IMG/VR virus record: IMGVR_UViG_3300013119_000728
Location: 1 to 60,232 of that record
Length of the DNA: 60,232 nucleotides
From: a virus
Direction: 5' to 3' (one strand)
Part shown: piece by piece, positions 48,600 through 56,703 of the stretch
How the letters are laid out: every line of letters begins with the position of its first letter
How positions within the stretch are numbered: the first letter of the stretch is position 1
Notes under the pieces: model-generated
Told to the model about the DNA's origin: nothing
What the model saw: the letters and a program-made list of their open reading frames with translations, nothing else
Database searches by the model: none
Position numbers and translations under genes: made by a program

Positions 48600-49210
48600 T
48601 CAAGCTCCTCGGCAATATTCCGCGAAAGTGCTACATCGCACTCAGTGGCGGCCCAGATTCAATGGCATTGTTGGACTTCTTGTCGAGGTCAAAGCGGGAG
48701 ATCGTTCTTTTGCACTTCGATCACGGGACAGTGCATGGTCATGAAGCAAGATATCATGTCATGCAACAGGCAATCAAATACGGATATAAGCCTGAGATTG
48801 GTAGCGTCACCCGAGAACGTGATGTCAACGAGTCAATGGAAGAATACTGGCGTAACGAACGATACAAGTTCTTCGACCAGTTCAAAGATGCACCAATCTT
48901 GACAGGACACAATCTCTCAGATGCAGTCGAATGGTGGGTCTTCTCGTCACTTCACGGCGAGAGCAAGCTAATTCCATATCGACGTGATAATGTGATCCGA
49001 CCTCTGCTTCTTACACCTAAGAAAGAGTTGCAGAAGTGGTGCCAGGATCACGACGTTGACTTCTGCATTGATCCGGGAAACCAAGACGATAGTTATATGA
49101 GGACAATCATTCGCCATCAAATATTGCCTCTGGCGGAGAGAGTAAATCCGGGAATTGAGAAGGTTGTCAAGAAAAAATTGATCAAAGCACACGGGGAAAA
49201 TGGAAAATGA
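48596..49210 (+). CDS. tilS: tRNA(Ile)-lysidine synthetase-like protein (TilS core)
   Basis: 204 residues. PP-loop LSGGPDSMALL (SGGPDS at 17-22), LLHFDHGTVHG, LTGHNLSDAVEWW, RPLLLTPKKEL and DPGNQDDSYMRTIIRHQILP all match the TilS N-terminal catalytic domain. TilS turns C34 of tRNA-Ile2(CAU) into lysidine. Shorter than E. coli TilS (432), as the C-terminal domains are missing. Two CAT-anticodon tRNAs lie downstream. Confidence 0.85.
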   Translation: MIKLLGNIPRKCYIALSGGPDSMALLDFLSRSKREIVLLHFDHGTVHGHEARYHVMQQAIKYGYKPEIGSVTRERDVNESMEEYWRNERYKFFDQFKDAPILTGHNLSDAVEWWVFSSLHGESKLIPYRRDNVIRPLLLTPKKELQKWCQDHDVDFCIDPGNQDDSYMRTIIRHQILPLAERVNPGIEKVVKKKLIKAHGENGK

Positions 49211-49557
49211 CAAATGAGATTATATTTGATTTAGTGTCTGATCTAACACCTTTTGTGGGATCGTTGTTCTTATTTTATTATTATGCTAACTCTACTAGCA
49301 GGATTCTTGATCGGATTGAGGCACAACTAGAGTTTTCAAATCGTGCGATTGAGACGCTTCGATATCATGCTAGAAACACTGCGGAGGGTGTTAACTTGGT
49401 ACGTCACGAAAGTGCAGAAAACATTGCTGACGCGACTAGACAAATTGAGGCGCAGCTAGCACGTTCAAATCAGTTGTTCGAGGGATTACGATATCAAGTC
49501 AAAGATATCGAAGAGTGCGTCGCCAGCATTCGCGATCGGGAAGAAGGGTTGCAGTGA
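49207..49557 (+). CDS. Membrane-anchored coiled-coil protein
   Basis: 116 residues. A short membrane segment (FVGSLFLFYYYA) is followed by two similar coiled-coil repeats: RIEAQLEFSNRAIETLRYHA and QIEAQLARSNQLFEGLRYQV. Unknown role. Confidence 0.55.
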   Translation: MTNEIIFDLVSDLTPFVGSLFLFYYYANSTSRILDRIEAQLEFSNRAIETLRYHARNTAEGVNLVRHESAENIADATRQIEAQLARSNQLFEGLRYQVKDIEECVASIRDREEGLQ

Positions 49558-49679
49558 TGCTTAACAAGAAATTCAAACTGTCATGCCGAGGATATAAGCA
49601 CTATCTGATTCCGCGATATTTTTACTTTGGGCGAGGACCGAGAAGCTTATGGAAAAAATGTGTAACTTCCAGGAAGTAG
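49557..49679 (+). CDS. 40-residue basic peptide
   Basis: MLNKKFKLSCRGYKHYLIPR and more Arg/Lys. Starts at TGATG of the preceding stop. Its 3' end contains the -35 of the next promoter. Confidence 0.45.
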   Translation: MLNKKFKLSCRGYKHYLIPRYFYFGRGPRSLWKKCVTSRK

Positions 49680-49687
49680 ATTATAAT
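49659..49687 (+). promoter_or_regulatory. Promoter, TGTGTAAC / TATAAT
   Basis: TGTGTAAC 49659-49666 in the preceding gene, 15 bases, TATAAT 49682-49687. Confidence 0.65.
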
Positions 49688-49707
49688 AATCACATAAGGA
49701 GATAACA

Positions 49708-49875
49708 ATGTTTTTCGTTATTGATGCAAATACGTCTGAGGTTCTTGATGGCTTTGTAAGTTACGATGAAGCTGCTACATTTATTGATACTAACGGATAC
49801 TTTGAGATCCTAGGGCCAAGCGATATTGATGCTGACAAGACTGCTATTTATGCTGATACTGGAGAAGAACAATGA
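49708..49875 (+). CDS. Small acidic protein, paralogue of 58441
   Basis: 55 residues. FFVIDANTSEVLDGFVSYDE aligns with FAIYNTNTGEILDEIADPRD at 58441. AAGGAGAT upstream. Unknown function. Confidence 0.55.
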   Translation: MFFVIDANTSEVLDGFVSYDEAATFIDTNGYFEILGPSDIDADKTAIYADTGEEQ

Positions 49876-50099
49876 TTAGATTTATCAAGTTTAGTAAAGA
49901 CGTAACAGACCTAGATGATGATTTCTATGTTAATCCAAACAACGTCTTGGGCGTTAAACAATTCCCGAATCCAGATAGGTGCGAAATTTATATGATTAGT
50001 GATGTTGTGTATCATAAAAACAGGATTTCTGTAGACATGTCTGCAAAAAGAGTATTAACCTTGCTCCAAATTGGGTCTGATCCGGATATTGATAATTAA
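49872..50099 (+). CDS. Unknown small protein
   Basis: 75 residues (IRFIKFSKDVTDLDDDFYVN, VLGVKQFPNPDRCEIYM). Overlaps the preceding gene by ATGA. Confidence 0.5.
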   Translation: MIRFIKFSKDVTDLDDDFYVNPNNVLGVKQFPNPDRCEIYMISDVVYHKNRISVDMSAKRVLTLLQIGSDPDIDN

Positions 50100-50100
50100 T

Positions 50101-50131
50101 TTGTGTAAATATCGAAAGAGCAGGTTATAAT
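50101..50131 (+). promoter_or_regulatory. Promoter, TTGTGTAAA / TATAAT for second tRNA group
   Basis: TTGTGTAAA 50101-50109, 16 bases, TATAAT 50126-50131. The next feature is the CAT tRNA at 50212. Confidence 0.75.
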
Positions 50132-50211
50132 AACTACATAATCAAGGATACAGGAAGACATAATCCTGCTTTTGTTAGAAAGGAATTTGATAAATTCGTT
50201 GAGCACATTGG

Positions 50212-50289
50212 GGACCTCTATCATAATCTGGTTAATGAACCCGCCTCATAAGCGTGCCTATGTAGGTTCGAGTCCTACGGGGTCTACCA
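50212..50289 (+). tRNA. tRNA with CAT anticodon (Met or Ile2)
   Basis: 78 bases with CCA. Acceptor GGACCTC/GGGGTCT with two G-U pairs, anticodon loop CTCATAA, T-loop TTCGAGT. With tilS 1 kb upstream, Ile2 is possible; identity cannot be read from the anticodon. Confidence 0.88.
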
Positions 50290-50328
50290 AGAAGTTAGCT
50301 GATCTTCTTGATTCAAAATCAGCCTTAA

Positions 50329-50405
<77 letters not shown>

Positions 50406-50412
50406 AGTGGGG

Positions 50413-50492
50413 AGTGCAGGGCAGAAAGATAGCTGGTAAGGCTTGCGAGCAATAAAGCTATCTTGTGTTTGCGTAAGCGTTTAGGCTGCACT
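50413..50492 (+). ncRNA. 80-base structured element between tRNAs
   Basis: AGTGCAG/CTGCACT (50413-50419/50486-50492) closes it; inside are a perfect 9-bp stem AAGATAGCT/AGCTATCTT (50426-50434/50456-50464) and a short GC-GTAA-GC GNRA hairpin (50470-50477). tRNA-sized but no T-loop or anticodon arm. Confidence 0.5.
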
Positions 50493-50523
50493 TAGATGAG
50501 GAAGATGGGAACCTTGTCGTCTG

Positions 50524-50603
50524 GTCGGGTGGTGGAATTGGTAGACACGCTAGATTTAGGTTCTAGTGCCTTAAGGTGTGAGAGTTCGAGTCTCTCCCCG
50601 ACT
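50524..50603 (+). tRNA. tRNA-Leu(TAG)
   Basis: 80 bases, long variable arm, anticodon loop TTTAGGT between CTAGA and TCTAG, acceptor GTCGGGT/CCCCGAC with one mismatch. CCA is not encoded (ACA follows), so it needs CCA addition. Confidence 0.88.
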
Positions 50604-50657
50604 ACAAAATAAACGGGTTGAATCAGGTCACTTTGCTATATTTACAAACGTGGTTTG

Positions 50658-50759
50658 ATGTACGCGGAGGAGAAAGGTTTGGCTTCCTTTAAGCATGATA
50701 TAAAAAGTCTTCGTCAGCGCCCCCGTCACGCCACACTTTCATTGGAGGAATGCAGATGA
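50658..50759 (+). CDS. Possible 33-residue peptide
   Basis: MYAEEKGLASFKHDIKSLRQ and more, basic. Overlaps the next start by ATGA, but has no clear ribosome-binding site. The rest of the gap from 50604 shows nothing else. Confidence 0.25.
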   Translation: MYAEEKGLASFKHDIKSLRQRPRHATLSLEECR

Positions 50760-50980
50760 TTAAGTCTAAGATCACAATGAATGACCTAGAAAAAACCATA
50801 AAAGCATATCGGGATATGGCAGACGAAGCCAAGTCTGCCGGCAATAACCTTGCCAGCTGCCAGTGCATAGCAATTGCTGATGAGTTGGCAAAATGTGCAA
50901 AATACACCCACGATTATTATAATAGTGATGCAAATAGCGACGGAGTCAACGATGAGAACACTCAAGGAAATCGAAGTTGA
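50756..50980 (+). CDS. Small helical protein
   Basis: 74 residues from ATG 50756, seven bases after GGAGG; an ATG at 50750 is too close. DLEKTIKAYRDMADEAKSAG, CQCIAIADELAKC. Unknown. Confidence 0.5.
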   Translation: MIKSKITMNDLEKTIKAYRDMADEAKSAGNNLASCQCIAIADELAKCAKYTHDYYNSDANSDGVNDENTQGNRS

Positions 50981-51776
50981 GTCTGGAAAGATTAGAACAA
51001 ACCTGTCAGACATCCTAATCAAGATTCAAAAAGATGCAGCTGATAATTTTAATTCCTCTGGTGGGTGTAATCGATGTCGTGGTCGTGGGTGGGTCGTAAC
51101 CTGGGACACGATGGATTACGTTCTCGGCGATGCAGCCGAGTTTGGCGCATGTCCATCACCGGGTTGCACGGATGAAACCCGACAAGCTTCTGGGATCAGT
51201 CCAGTCAATACAAAATATGATCTTCGTCACGGAACTACTTGGACCGCGGAGACGTCAGCAACTAAGTTCGATATTGCACGAATCAATCGACTTAAAACCC
51301 GACAACAAGAGTTGGACCTAGAACACTTCGAAGCATACGAGTTCAACAACCCGACGCGTGGCAAGCTGGTCGAGGTCGTAAAGAAATCTCGGTCTCGTAA
51401 CTCGGCCGAAGTCGGACTCGTTGGGAAAATCATTTGGACTGGAGTTAATTCTTACGGCACCCCCAAAGTCGGGATCCTCGACAAAGACGGAAACAAGCAC
51501 TGGACCACCAACGCTGCGATCAAAGTCCTTGCTGTCGACGCAGGGAAGGACTATCAAGAGAAGCATGACGATCAATACCCACTTCTTTGCAAAGTCGAGA
51601 AAGTCCGGGATAACTCGCTATTCGTGCATGGAATGAATGACAAGCATGGCACGTGGCTTCCGAAGTCACAGATTCTGAATATGGATCAAGTTAGCGAGCA
51701 GCTAGAGAATGGAAAAACAATCACAGCAATGTTACCTGTCTGGCTTGCGAAGAAAAAAGGTTACTTGAAATCGTAG
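50952..51776 (+). CDS. Zinc-finger protein with KOW-like C-terminus
   Basis: 274 residues from ATG 50952. CNRCRGRGW (DnaJ-type CxxCxGxG) with a distant CPSPGC, then RGKLVEVVKKSRSRNSAEVG, LVGKIIWTGVNSYGTPKVGI and VHGMNDKHGTWLPKSQI, which look like one or two SH3-like barrels. May bind nucleic acid. Confidence 0.55.
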   Translation: MRTLKEIEVESGKIRTNLSDILIKIQKDAADNFNSSGGCNRCRGRGWVVTWDTMDYVLGDAAEFGACPSPGCTDETRQASGISPVNTKYDLRHGTTWTAETSATKFDIARINRLKTRQQELDLEHFEAYEFNNPTRGKLVEVVKKSRSRNSAEVGLVGKIIWTGVNSYGTPKVGILDKDGNKHWTTNAAIKVLAVDAGKDYQEKHDDQYPLLCKVEKVRDNSLFVHGMNDKHGTWLPKSQILNMDQVSEQLENGKTITAMLPVWLAKKKGYLKS

Positions 51777-51861
51777 GTTTGTGCAGCAACTATCGGAAAT
51801 GATTGGTTTGCTATTCACTGGCAAGATGGTGTTGTAAGTATTAATCGGGAATGCAAGCAAG

Positions 51862-52323
51862 ATGTTTGAAATTGTCACTACATTAATACGACTAGCCATT
51901 GTAGCCGTATCTGTATATGGAATTTTTTGGCTATATACAAGTCCAATCAACCGGGGCGAGTGGTTTCTTAAGCTGCTAGGTACATGCTTCTATCTGTGGA
52001 TGATTTATTCCTTAGGGATATCTGCTACATTTCGGCAGTATCATCGACACTTTAGCGACTTGAGCTGGGAGGAGACAACTTGTTGCGTTGAGGAATATTG
52101 TGGTGAAGATCGGCACGGATCGCTGCGTTGTGAATGTGCAGAGGAAGTTGAATGCTTGCAAGAAGCTGTTATGGTAAAAGAGCTATATTGCTTTAGTATT
52201 TTAAAAGCTGACTGCCACTGGCTTGATAAGCCCTTGTTTGTCGGTACTGGTCAGGCCAAAGAGATACCGGGTACAAATTCACATAAAAGAATGACAAGGT
52301 TGGGATATGAGGTGGTTCAATGA
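51862..52323 (+). CDS. Membrane protein with Cys-rich exposed part
   Basis: 153 residues. Two membrane helices (LIRLAIVAVSVYGIFWLY and LGTCFYLWMIYSLGI), then seven Cys between residues about 74 and 118 (TTCCVEEYCGEDRHGSLRCE and on). Unknown. Confidence 0.55.
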   Translation: MFEIVTTLIRLAIVAVSVYGIFWLYTSPINRGEWFLKLLGTCFYLWMIYSLGISATFRQYHRHFSDLSWEETTCCVEEYCGEDRHGSLRCECAEEVECLQEAVMVKELYCFSILKADCHWLDKPLFVGTGQAKEIPGTNSHKRMTRLGYEVVQ

Positions 52324-52616
52324 CTAACTTTACTTACAAGCTCCCGCGAAAACCGATCACCTGCAAAGACGGATTCAAGATCAGCGTCCAAGCGGGTCAA
52401 ACAATGTACTCAGATCCCAAAAATGACGAAGGACCATATACCCACGTTGAATGTGGGTTCCCATCAGAGGCTGAGATCTTGTTGATCCCGTTTGCTGAAT
52501 CGTGTGAATCGCTAACTAAATCTGTATACCCTTATGTACCATCCGCGGTAATTGATAAAGTGATCAGGTTACACGGCGGCGTGGCTTCAGGTGAACTTCC
52601 CGAGCTAATTGTGTAA
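52320..52616 (+). CDS. Unknown protein
   Basis: 98 residues, overlapping the previous gene. ITCKDGFKISVQAGQTMYSD and YTHVECGFPSEAEILLIPF. Ends L-I-V-stop inside the next promoter. Confidence 0.5.
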   Translation: MTNFTYKLPRKPITCKDGFKISVQAGQTMYSDPKNDEGPYTHVECGFPSEAEILLIPFAESCESLTKSVYPYVPSAVIDKVIRLHGGVASGELPELIV

Positions 52617-52638
52617 AACTCCGAGAACGCTTTATAAT
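52609..52638 (+). promoter_or_regulatory. Promoter, TTGTGTAAA / TATAAT
   Basis: TTGTGTAAA 52609-52617 holding the previous stop, 15 bases, TATAAT 52633-52638. Confidence 0.75.
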
Positions 52639-52673
52639 AAAGGCGTAATCAATCAAGGTTCAAGGAGATCACA

Positions 52674-52985
52674 ATGGCTTTTGTAGCAGATTCAACCATC
52701 GACGTCAACGGTATGTCGCTTCAAGGCTATGTTAAACACGCCTCGATGCAAGCAATTCTGGATAAGTTTCCAGAAGGTCGCCTAGAAGGATATAACGATC
52801 CGGAACGCGGATATGATATGGACGAAGTTCTTTTCAAAGACACTGTTACGGGTCATACGTTCTATGTTTATGATCGATGGGGATCGGTAAGGATCGGAGC
52901 TAGATCAACAGTTCCTCAGTCTGCGGTAAAGAACCTCGAGCTATTCATTCAGGCTTCATTGCCAAAACTTGGGAGGGTGTCGTAA
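52674..52985 (+). CDS. Unknown protein
   Basis: 103 residues. MQAILDKFPEGRLEGYNDPE, VLFKDTVTGHTFYVYDRWGS. AAGGAGAT upstream. Followed by a TAATG-coupled gene. Confidence 0.5.
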   Translation: MAFVADSTIDVNGMSLQGYVKHASMQAILDKFPEGRLEGYNDPERGYDMDEVLFKDTVTGHTFYVYDRWGSVRIGARSTVPQSAVKNLELFIQASLPKLGRVS

Positions 52986-53296
52986 TGAGCGGCGGATTCT
53001 TTGAATACAAGCAATTTCAGATTCAACAAATCATTGAATCACTTGAAGATATCGTTGAGGGCCACACAAAATCTTCGCAGTTTATTCATGGTCAATGGGT
53101 CGACAATCTCCCAGAGATCGATGGATATTCAAAAGATACTAAAGATGAGTTTTTAAAAGGTCTTGAACTCTTGGAGAAAGCCCAAATCTATGCTCAGCGA
53201 ATCGACTGGCTTTTAAGCGGAGATGACGGCGAAGAATCATTCCATCGCCGGCTTCGACAGGACTTAGAAGAACTTAACGCGGAGGAACAATCATGA
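52985..53296 (+). CDS. Unknown acidic helical protein
   Basis: 103 residues. FQIQQIIESLEDIVEGHTKS, ELLEKAQIYAQRIDWLLSGD. Overlaps the next gene by ATGA. Confidence 0.5.
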   Translation: MSGGFFEYKQFQIQQIIESLEDIVEGHTKSSQFIHGQWVDNLPEIDGYSKDTKDEFLKGLELLEKAQIYAQRIDWLLSGDDGEESFHRRLRQDLEELNAEEQS

Positions 53297-53619
53297 TCTT
53301 GTCACTTATTCTTTTAATGGCACCTCCCGGGCTTTCCGTCGAGGATACTGATGTTCTCAATCAAAGCCACCCCGGATCAAAGATCACTTGCCCAGTATTC
53401 TATACCAATGCTGAGATCTTCGCTATGCACTCTGGCGAGATGCTCAGGGTCAAGCAGACAAGTGCTGGTCGGCTGATCAAGAAGATCCATTGTTACAAGA
53501 ACACAGTCATCCCTTTGACTAAGCGGTGCATTCAAGATGATCATTCTCCGAGGCTTTGCAAGCTTCGTGCTAGAAACTGGTGGAAGTATACGAGGAATGT
53601 GCAAACAGCTCTCCGCTAG
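53293..53619 (+). CDS. Small secreted Cys-containing protein
   Basis: 108 residues with a short signal-like start (MILSLILLMAPPGLS). Four Cys (KITCPVFYTN, KIHCYKN, RCIQDDHSPRLCKL) could form two disulfides in the periplasm. GGAGGA upstream. Its end overlaps a promoter. Confidence 0.55.
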   Translation: MILSLILLMAPPGLSVEDTDVLNQSHPGSKITCPVFYTNAEIFAMHSGEMLRVKQTSAGRLIKKIHCYKNTVIPLTKRCIQDDHSPRLCKLRARNWWKYTRNVQTALR

Positions 53620-53627
53620 GTTATAAT
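53598..53627 (+). promoter_or_regulatory. Promoter, TGTGCAAA / TATAAT
   Basis: TGTGCAAA 53598-53605 inside the preceding gene, 16 bases, TATAAT 53622-53627. Confidence 0.7.
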
Positions 53628-53656
53628 AAATACACAACAACCAAGGGAGAGAAAAG

Positions 53657-53977
53657 ATGTTAATCGGTATGGACGGTGAAGTTCGCAAGGAATACACACT
53701 CAGCATCACACGCCTGATGCGCAAGATCGATGAAGGCATTGACGAACTCGAGGATCACGACGCAGTTGACTTTGTCTCGCCCACAATCCGGGCAGCGCTG
53801 AGTATGCAACTTACACAGATGATCGACCAGCACTTCATTCAAGATCTTCTGCCTAGCGTCTACCTTGAGGATGATCCGCTTCGGGACAATTCTGTTATTG
53901 GTAGCTCCCCGATTACGAAAGAAGATCTGAACCTTTTTGCCTTCATGAGCGAGGAGGATTGCCCCGATGAGCTATAA
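53657..53977 (+). CDS. Unknown acidic protein
   Basis: 106 residues. YTLSITRLMRKIDEGIDELE, then IRAALSMQLTQMIDQHFIQD. No family. Overlaps the next gene by 11 bases. Confidence 0.5.
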   Translation: MLIGMDGEVRKEYTLSITRLMRKIDEGIDELEDHDAVDFVSPTIRAALSMQLTQMIDQHFIQDLLPSVYLEDDPLRDNSVIGSSPITKEDLNLFAFMSEEDCPDEL

Positions 53978-54155
53978 TAAAAGCACACATAGGTTCGAAG
54001 TATCATTCACATTCAAAGACAAATCCGGAGCTGATAGAACGGCTCACGCAATCTGGGATATTCTGTCTGACACTGCCGAAAATGCCGGGGTTGAAGTGAA
54101 GAATATGTTAGAAAACTATTGCGGGGGCGAGATAGTAAAGCGCATTAATGATTGA
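53967..54155 (+). CDS. Unknown small protein
   Basis: 62 residues (RFEVSFTFKDKSGADRTAHA). GAGGA upstream. Overlaps both neighbours. Confidence 0.5.
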   Translation: MSYNKSTHRFEVSFTFKDKSGADRTAHAIWDILSDTAENAGVEVKNMLENYCGGEIVKRIND

Positions 54156-54348
54156 CTACAAAAAACAAAAAGCAGTGATCATCCCCCAGTGGGTTCTAGA
54201 CATGATAATTGATCAGCTCGATATTCAGCTCGATTCTTTGCTTCAAGAATATGAATGGAATGCTAGAACGGGCGCAGAAATGAAAGAAATCACCAAAGAG
54301 GTGGGTCTCTACGAAGAAGCGCTAGCACAGCTTTCCAGTCAATGCTAA
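54148..54348 (+). CDS. Unknown small helical protein
   Basis: 66 residues (IIPQWVLDMIIDQLDIQLDS). The following 112 bases to 54460 hold only a TATAAT at 54435-54440. Confidence 0.5.
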   Translation: MIDYKKQKAVIIPQWVLDMIIDQLDIQLDSLLQEYEWNARTGAEMKEITKEVGLYEEALAQLSSQC

Positions 54349-54460
54349 GCAATCCTTAAGGACATAAATCGGACAATCGCAGCGACCAACGCAGAACCTC
54401 TGGCAGCTGTTATAAACATGCTTCCCAGGATGTGTATAATATTTTGGGAGTTTAGAACAA

Positions 54461-54553
54461 ATGATTCCGCCAGTGTTCAGTTTAGTAATTGCAAAAATGC
54501 ACGATCGCTTAGAAGAAGATCATCAAAAGCTTAATAAAAATCGAGGAAAATAA
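54461..54553 (+). CDS. 30-residue peptide upstream of methyltransferase
   Basis: MIPPVFSLVIAKMHDRLEED and a basic end. Its stop overlaps the methyltransferase start (TAATG), and TATAAT lies 20 bases upstream; may be a leader or coupling peptide. Confidence 0.4.
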   Translation: MIPPVFSLVIAKMHDRLEEDHQKLNKNRGK

Positions 54554-55341
54554 TGTCGTATACAGGATTTGTAGGGATCATGACGCAATATTGCTCTAAT
54601 TTAAAATCACCAACAGTTTTAGAAATCGGGGTAGATAAAGGGCAAACAACACTACCGCTAATTCATAATCTTATGCTTTATAATCCTGACTTTAAATATG
54701 TCGGCGTTGATATTCGAATGGATCACTTATTGATTGAGCAAATGGCGCAAATGAAGGGGATCAAGTCGATTGTAGCAAAATCTGATATTGACTCTTTGTC
54801 TAGCTATTTCTCTAATCCTTCGTGGGAGGATGACACTAGCTGGAACTCGATGTATATTGAGCAAAATAGTCTTGCATTTCTTCCAATGCTGGCAGAGTCC
54901 GGGGCCAAGTTTGATCTTGTCTTAATTGATGGAGATCATAACTACCCAACAGTCAAACAAGAACTTAAGTATCTGAAAGATATTACTCATCCTTCGAGCT
55001 TGGTAATTTGCGATGACTACAACAGCAAGAGACATTCCGGAAAAGATAGTTTCTATAGAGACACTGAATCTCACAAACATATCAAAGACAGCATTGATGT
55101 TATTCAAGCCGTTGATGGAAAATCTGGGGCGGATCAAGCCATCAATGAGTGGATTGAGCAAAACGAAGACTGGAATGTTAGTTTCACTGAAGACCTGGAA
55201 CCGGCGATTTTATCATCAAAATACTTGAAATACAGCATTGAAAACATGAATATGCTTTATAAAGCCATGGCAACGTTTGGCGTCACACCCGAAGGTGCAC
55301 ATAGATTCAAGATAGATAACGCACGTCGACAGATATCGTGA
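54553..55341 (+). CDS. Class I SAM methyltransferase (Methyltransf_24-like)
   Basis: 262 residues. Motif I VLEIGVDKGQTT, motif II YVGVDIR and motif IV DLVLIDGDHNYPTVKQEL, with VICDDYN after it, fit the small-molecule or glycan-modifying class I group with a D-G-D-H metal site. Substrate unknown. Confidence 0.75.
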   Translation: MSYTGFVGIMTQYCSNLKSPTVLEIGVDKGQTTLPLIHNLMLYNPDFKYVGVDIRMDHLLIEQMAQMKGIKSIVAKSDIDSLSSYFSNPSWEDDTSWNSMYIEQNSLAFLPMLAESGAKFDLVLIDGDHNYPTVKQELKYLKDITHPSSLVICDDYNSKRHSGKDSFYRDTESHKHIKDSIDVIQAVDGKSGADQAINEWIEQNEDWNVSFTEDLEPAILSSKYLKYSIENMNMLYKAMATFGVTPEGAHRFKIDNARRQIS

Positions 55342-55517
55342 ATTCATCTTTCCGGGAAGTCATAACAGAAACAACATAACTAGTTAGTCTATAGAGTAGA
55401 GACGCTAAAGAGTCTAGATAGCGTAGTAGCCACCCGCGTGCTAAGTCTCATACTACCTCAGCGCTCTGATTGCTAGTCATATGCTGTATCTTGTGTATGT
55501 CAGCGTCTTCTCTGCGT

Positions 55518-55567
55518 GGCAGTGGATATTTGTCCCGCCCAGCTGGGTCATCGAGGGGCAGTGGATA
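55518..55567 (+). repeat. Direct repeat GGCAGTGGATA x2 around a palindrome
   Basis: Copies at 55518-55528 and 55557-55567, 39 bases apart, with CCCAGCTGGG between them. Confidence 0.55.
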
Positions 55568-55853
55568 CGGGTCTACTGTTTATGGTAAATTCTGCGTCTG
55601 CTAGGATAGGGTGAAAAATGCTGGTGGTCGGTGAGGAGGCTGTAACTAGGGCCCCGCGCGCACCCTCCCGATATCTCGTTGTCTTAATTTGTCTCATATT
55701 GTCTAGCATTGTATCTAGATCTAGATTACAGTCTCAATTGAATTGCGTATAACATTATACATCTCTCATTCGTAGCGCTGATACTAGTCAGCTAGCATTT
55801 AAGCCAGTGCACGTTATTCATTTGGGCCGGGCGGGGTATAATAATATAGGTAG

Positions 55854-56015
55854 TTTTAGTCGACGCAGTTTTAGTCAACGAAAAGAAAAGCTCTGTCCCG
55901 GCGCAACTAAATTGTGGCGAGCATAGAGTTCAATTTTAGTCGACGATTAGGGCTAGCGATTTAAGCCAAGAAGGGCAGCACGGTCGATGACAGGCAGCAC
56001 TGATTTTAGTCGACG
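55854..56015 (+). repeat. Four copies of TTTTAGTCGACG
   Basis: At 55854-55865, 55869-55880 (one change, TCAACG), 55934-55945 and 56004-56015. They begin 12 bases after TATAAT 55837-55842 and end 18 bases before the gene at 56034, so they would lie in its leader. GTCGAC is itself a palindrome, as in operator or iteron sites. Confidence 0.7.
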
Positions 56016-56033
56016 CGTTTAAGCGAGGAAATT

Positions 56034-56198
56034 ATGACAAAAAACCTTACATCAAAAGAAGTTGAATTAATTCTCAGAAACAGTGCGATCGGCCAGATAA
56101 TGCTGTATGATACAATTGAGATGCCGGTGGTCCACTACTATAAAAACGATAAAGACGAGTTGAGATTCATTACACTGTGGCGACATAATTGGGTGTAA
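56034..56198 (+). CDS. 54-residue protein after the repeat region
   Basis: MTKNLTSKEVELILRNSAIG, then MPVVHYYKNDKDELRFITLW. Strong GAGGAAAT site. Could be the product regulated by the upstream repeats. Ends W-V-stop within the next promoter. Confidence 0.55.
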   Translation: MTKNLTSKEVELILRNSAIGQIMLYDTIEMPVVHYYKNDKDELRFITLWRHNWV

Positions 56199-56221
56199 AA
56201 TCTTCCGACTAAGTGTATAAT
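56192..56221 (+). promoter_or_regulatory. Promoter, GGTGTAAA / TATAAT
   Basis: GGTGTAAA 56192-56199 holding the stop, 16 bases, TATAAT 56216-56221. Confidence 0.7.
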
Positions 56222-56239
56222 GATATCATAGGAGATTAC

Positions 56240-56554
56240 ATGAGCTCACAAGATTCTATCACTTACTTCACAGTTATCGGACCGGGGTCGCGATCTCTCG
56301 CAAATTTTAGACTCGAGTCCGATGCACTCGAATTCAAAGAGCGTGTCGTCAATGCTCGGCTAGCTCAACTCGATCGGATCAAAGATCGACTCACTAGTGG
56401 TGAGCTCAGGGGCGAGCTTAACTTCAGGCGCAACGGCATTCGTATCGAGCAACAGACAATCGAGTTCATGTCCCAGAGCGAGTCACGCGATATCTCAGAC
56501 GAGAACTTGGTCGATGGCAGGTTCCTGATTCCAGTCGGCCGGCGCTCAATATGA
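56240..56554 (+). CDS. Unknown protein
   Basis: 104 residues from ATG 56240 (GGAG upstream). ALEFKERVVNARLAQLDRIK and an Arg-rich end. Unrecognised. Confidence 0.5.
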   Translation: MSSQDSITYFTVIGPGSRSLANFRLESDALEFKERVVNARLAQLDRIKDRLTSGELRGELNFRRNGIRIEQQTIEFMSQSESRDISDENLVDGRFLIPVGRRSI

Positions 56555-56566
56555 TCCGGTAAACAA

Positions 56567-56595
56567 TGTGCAATATTGGCGCTCGAGCTTATACT
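56567..56595 (+). promoter_or_regulatory. Promoter, TGTGCAAT / TATACT
   Basis: TGTGCAAT 56567-56574, 15 bases, TATACT 56590-56595. First of two tandem promoters before 56704. Confidence 0.55.
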
Positions 56596-56641
56596 CTAAG
56601 GGAGAGGTGGGCGGGGTAGGTCATTGTTTGGCTAGCGGCCA

Positions 56642-56670
56642 TGTGCAACTCTCGGCATGATGTATATAAT
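56642..56670 (+). promoter_or_regulatory. Promoter, TGTGCAAC / TATAAT
   Basis: TGTGCAAC 56642-56649, 15 bases, TATAAT 56665-56670. Confidence 0.65.
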
Positions 56671-56703
56671 AATATCACAACCGCCGGCTAAGGAGCCAAA
56701 ACA

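Larger units (their letters stand above)
55342..56033 (+). other. 690-base gene-free region with repeats
   Basis: No credible gene on either strand. It contains many TAG/CTAG words, the repeat GGCAGTGGATA twice (55518-55528, 55557-55567), the palindrome CCCAGCTGGG (55538-55547), a TATAAT (55837-55842) and four TTTTAGTCGACG copies just downstream. Candidate origin, control region or non-coding RNA gene. Confidence 0.6.
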
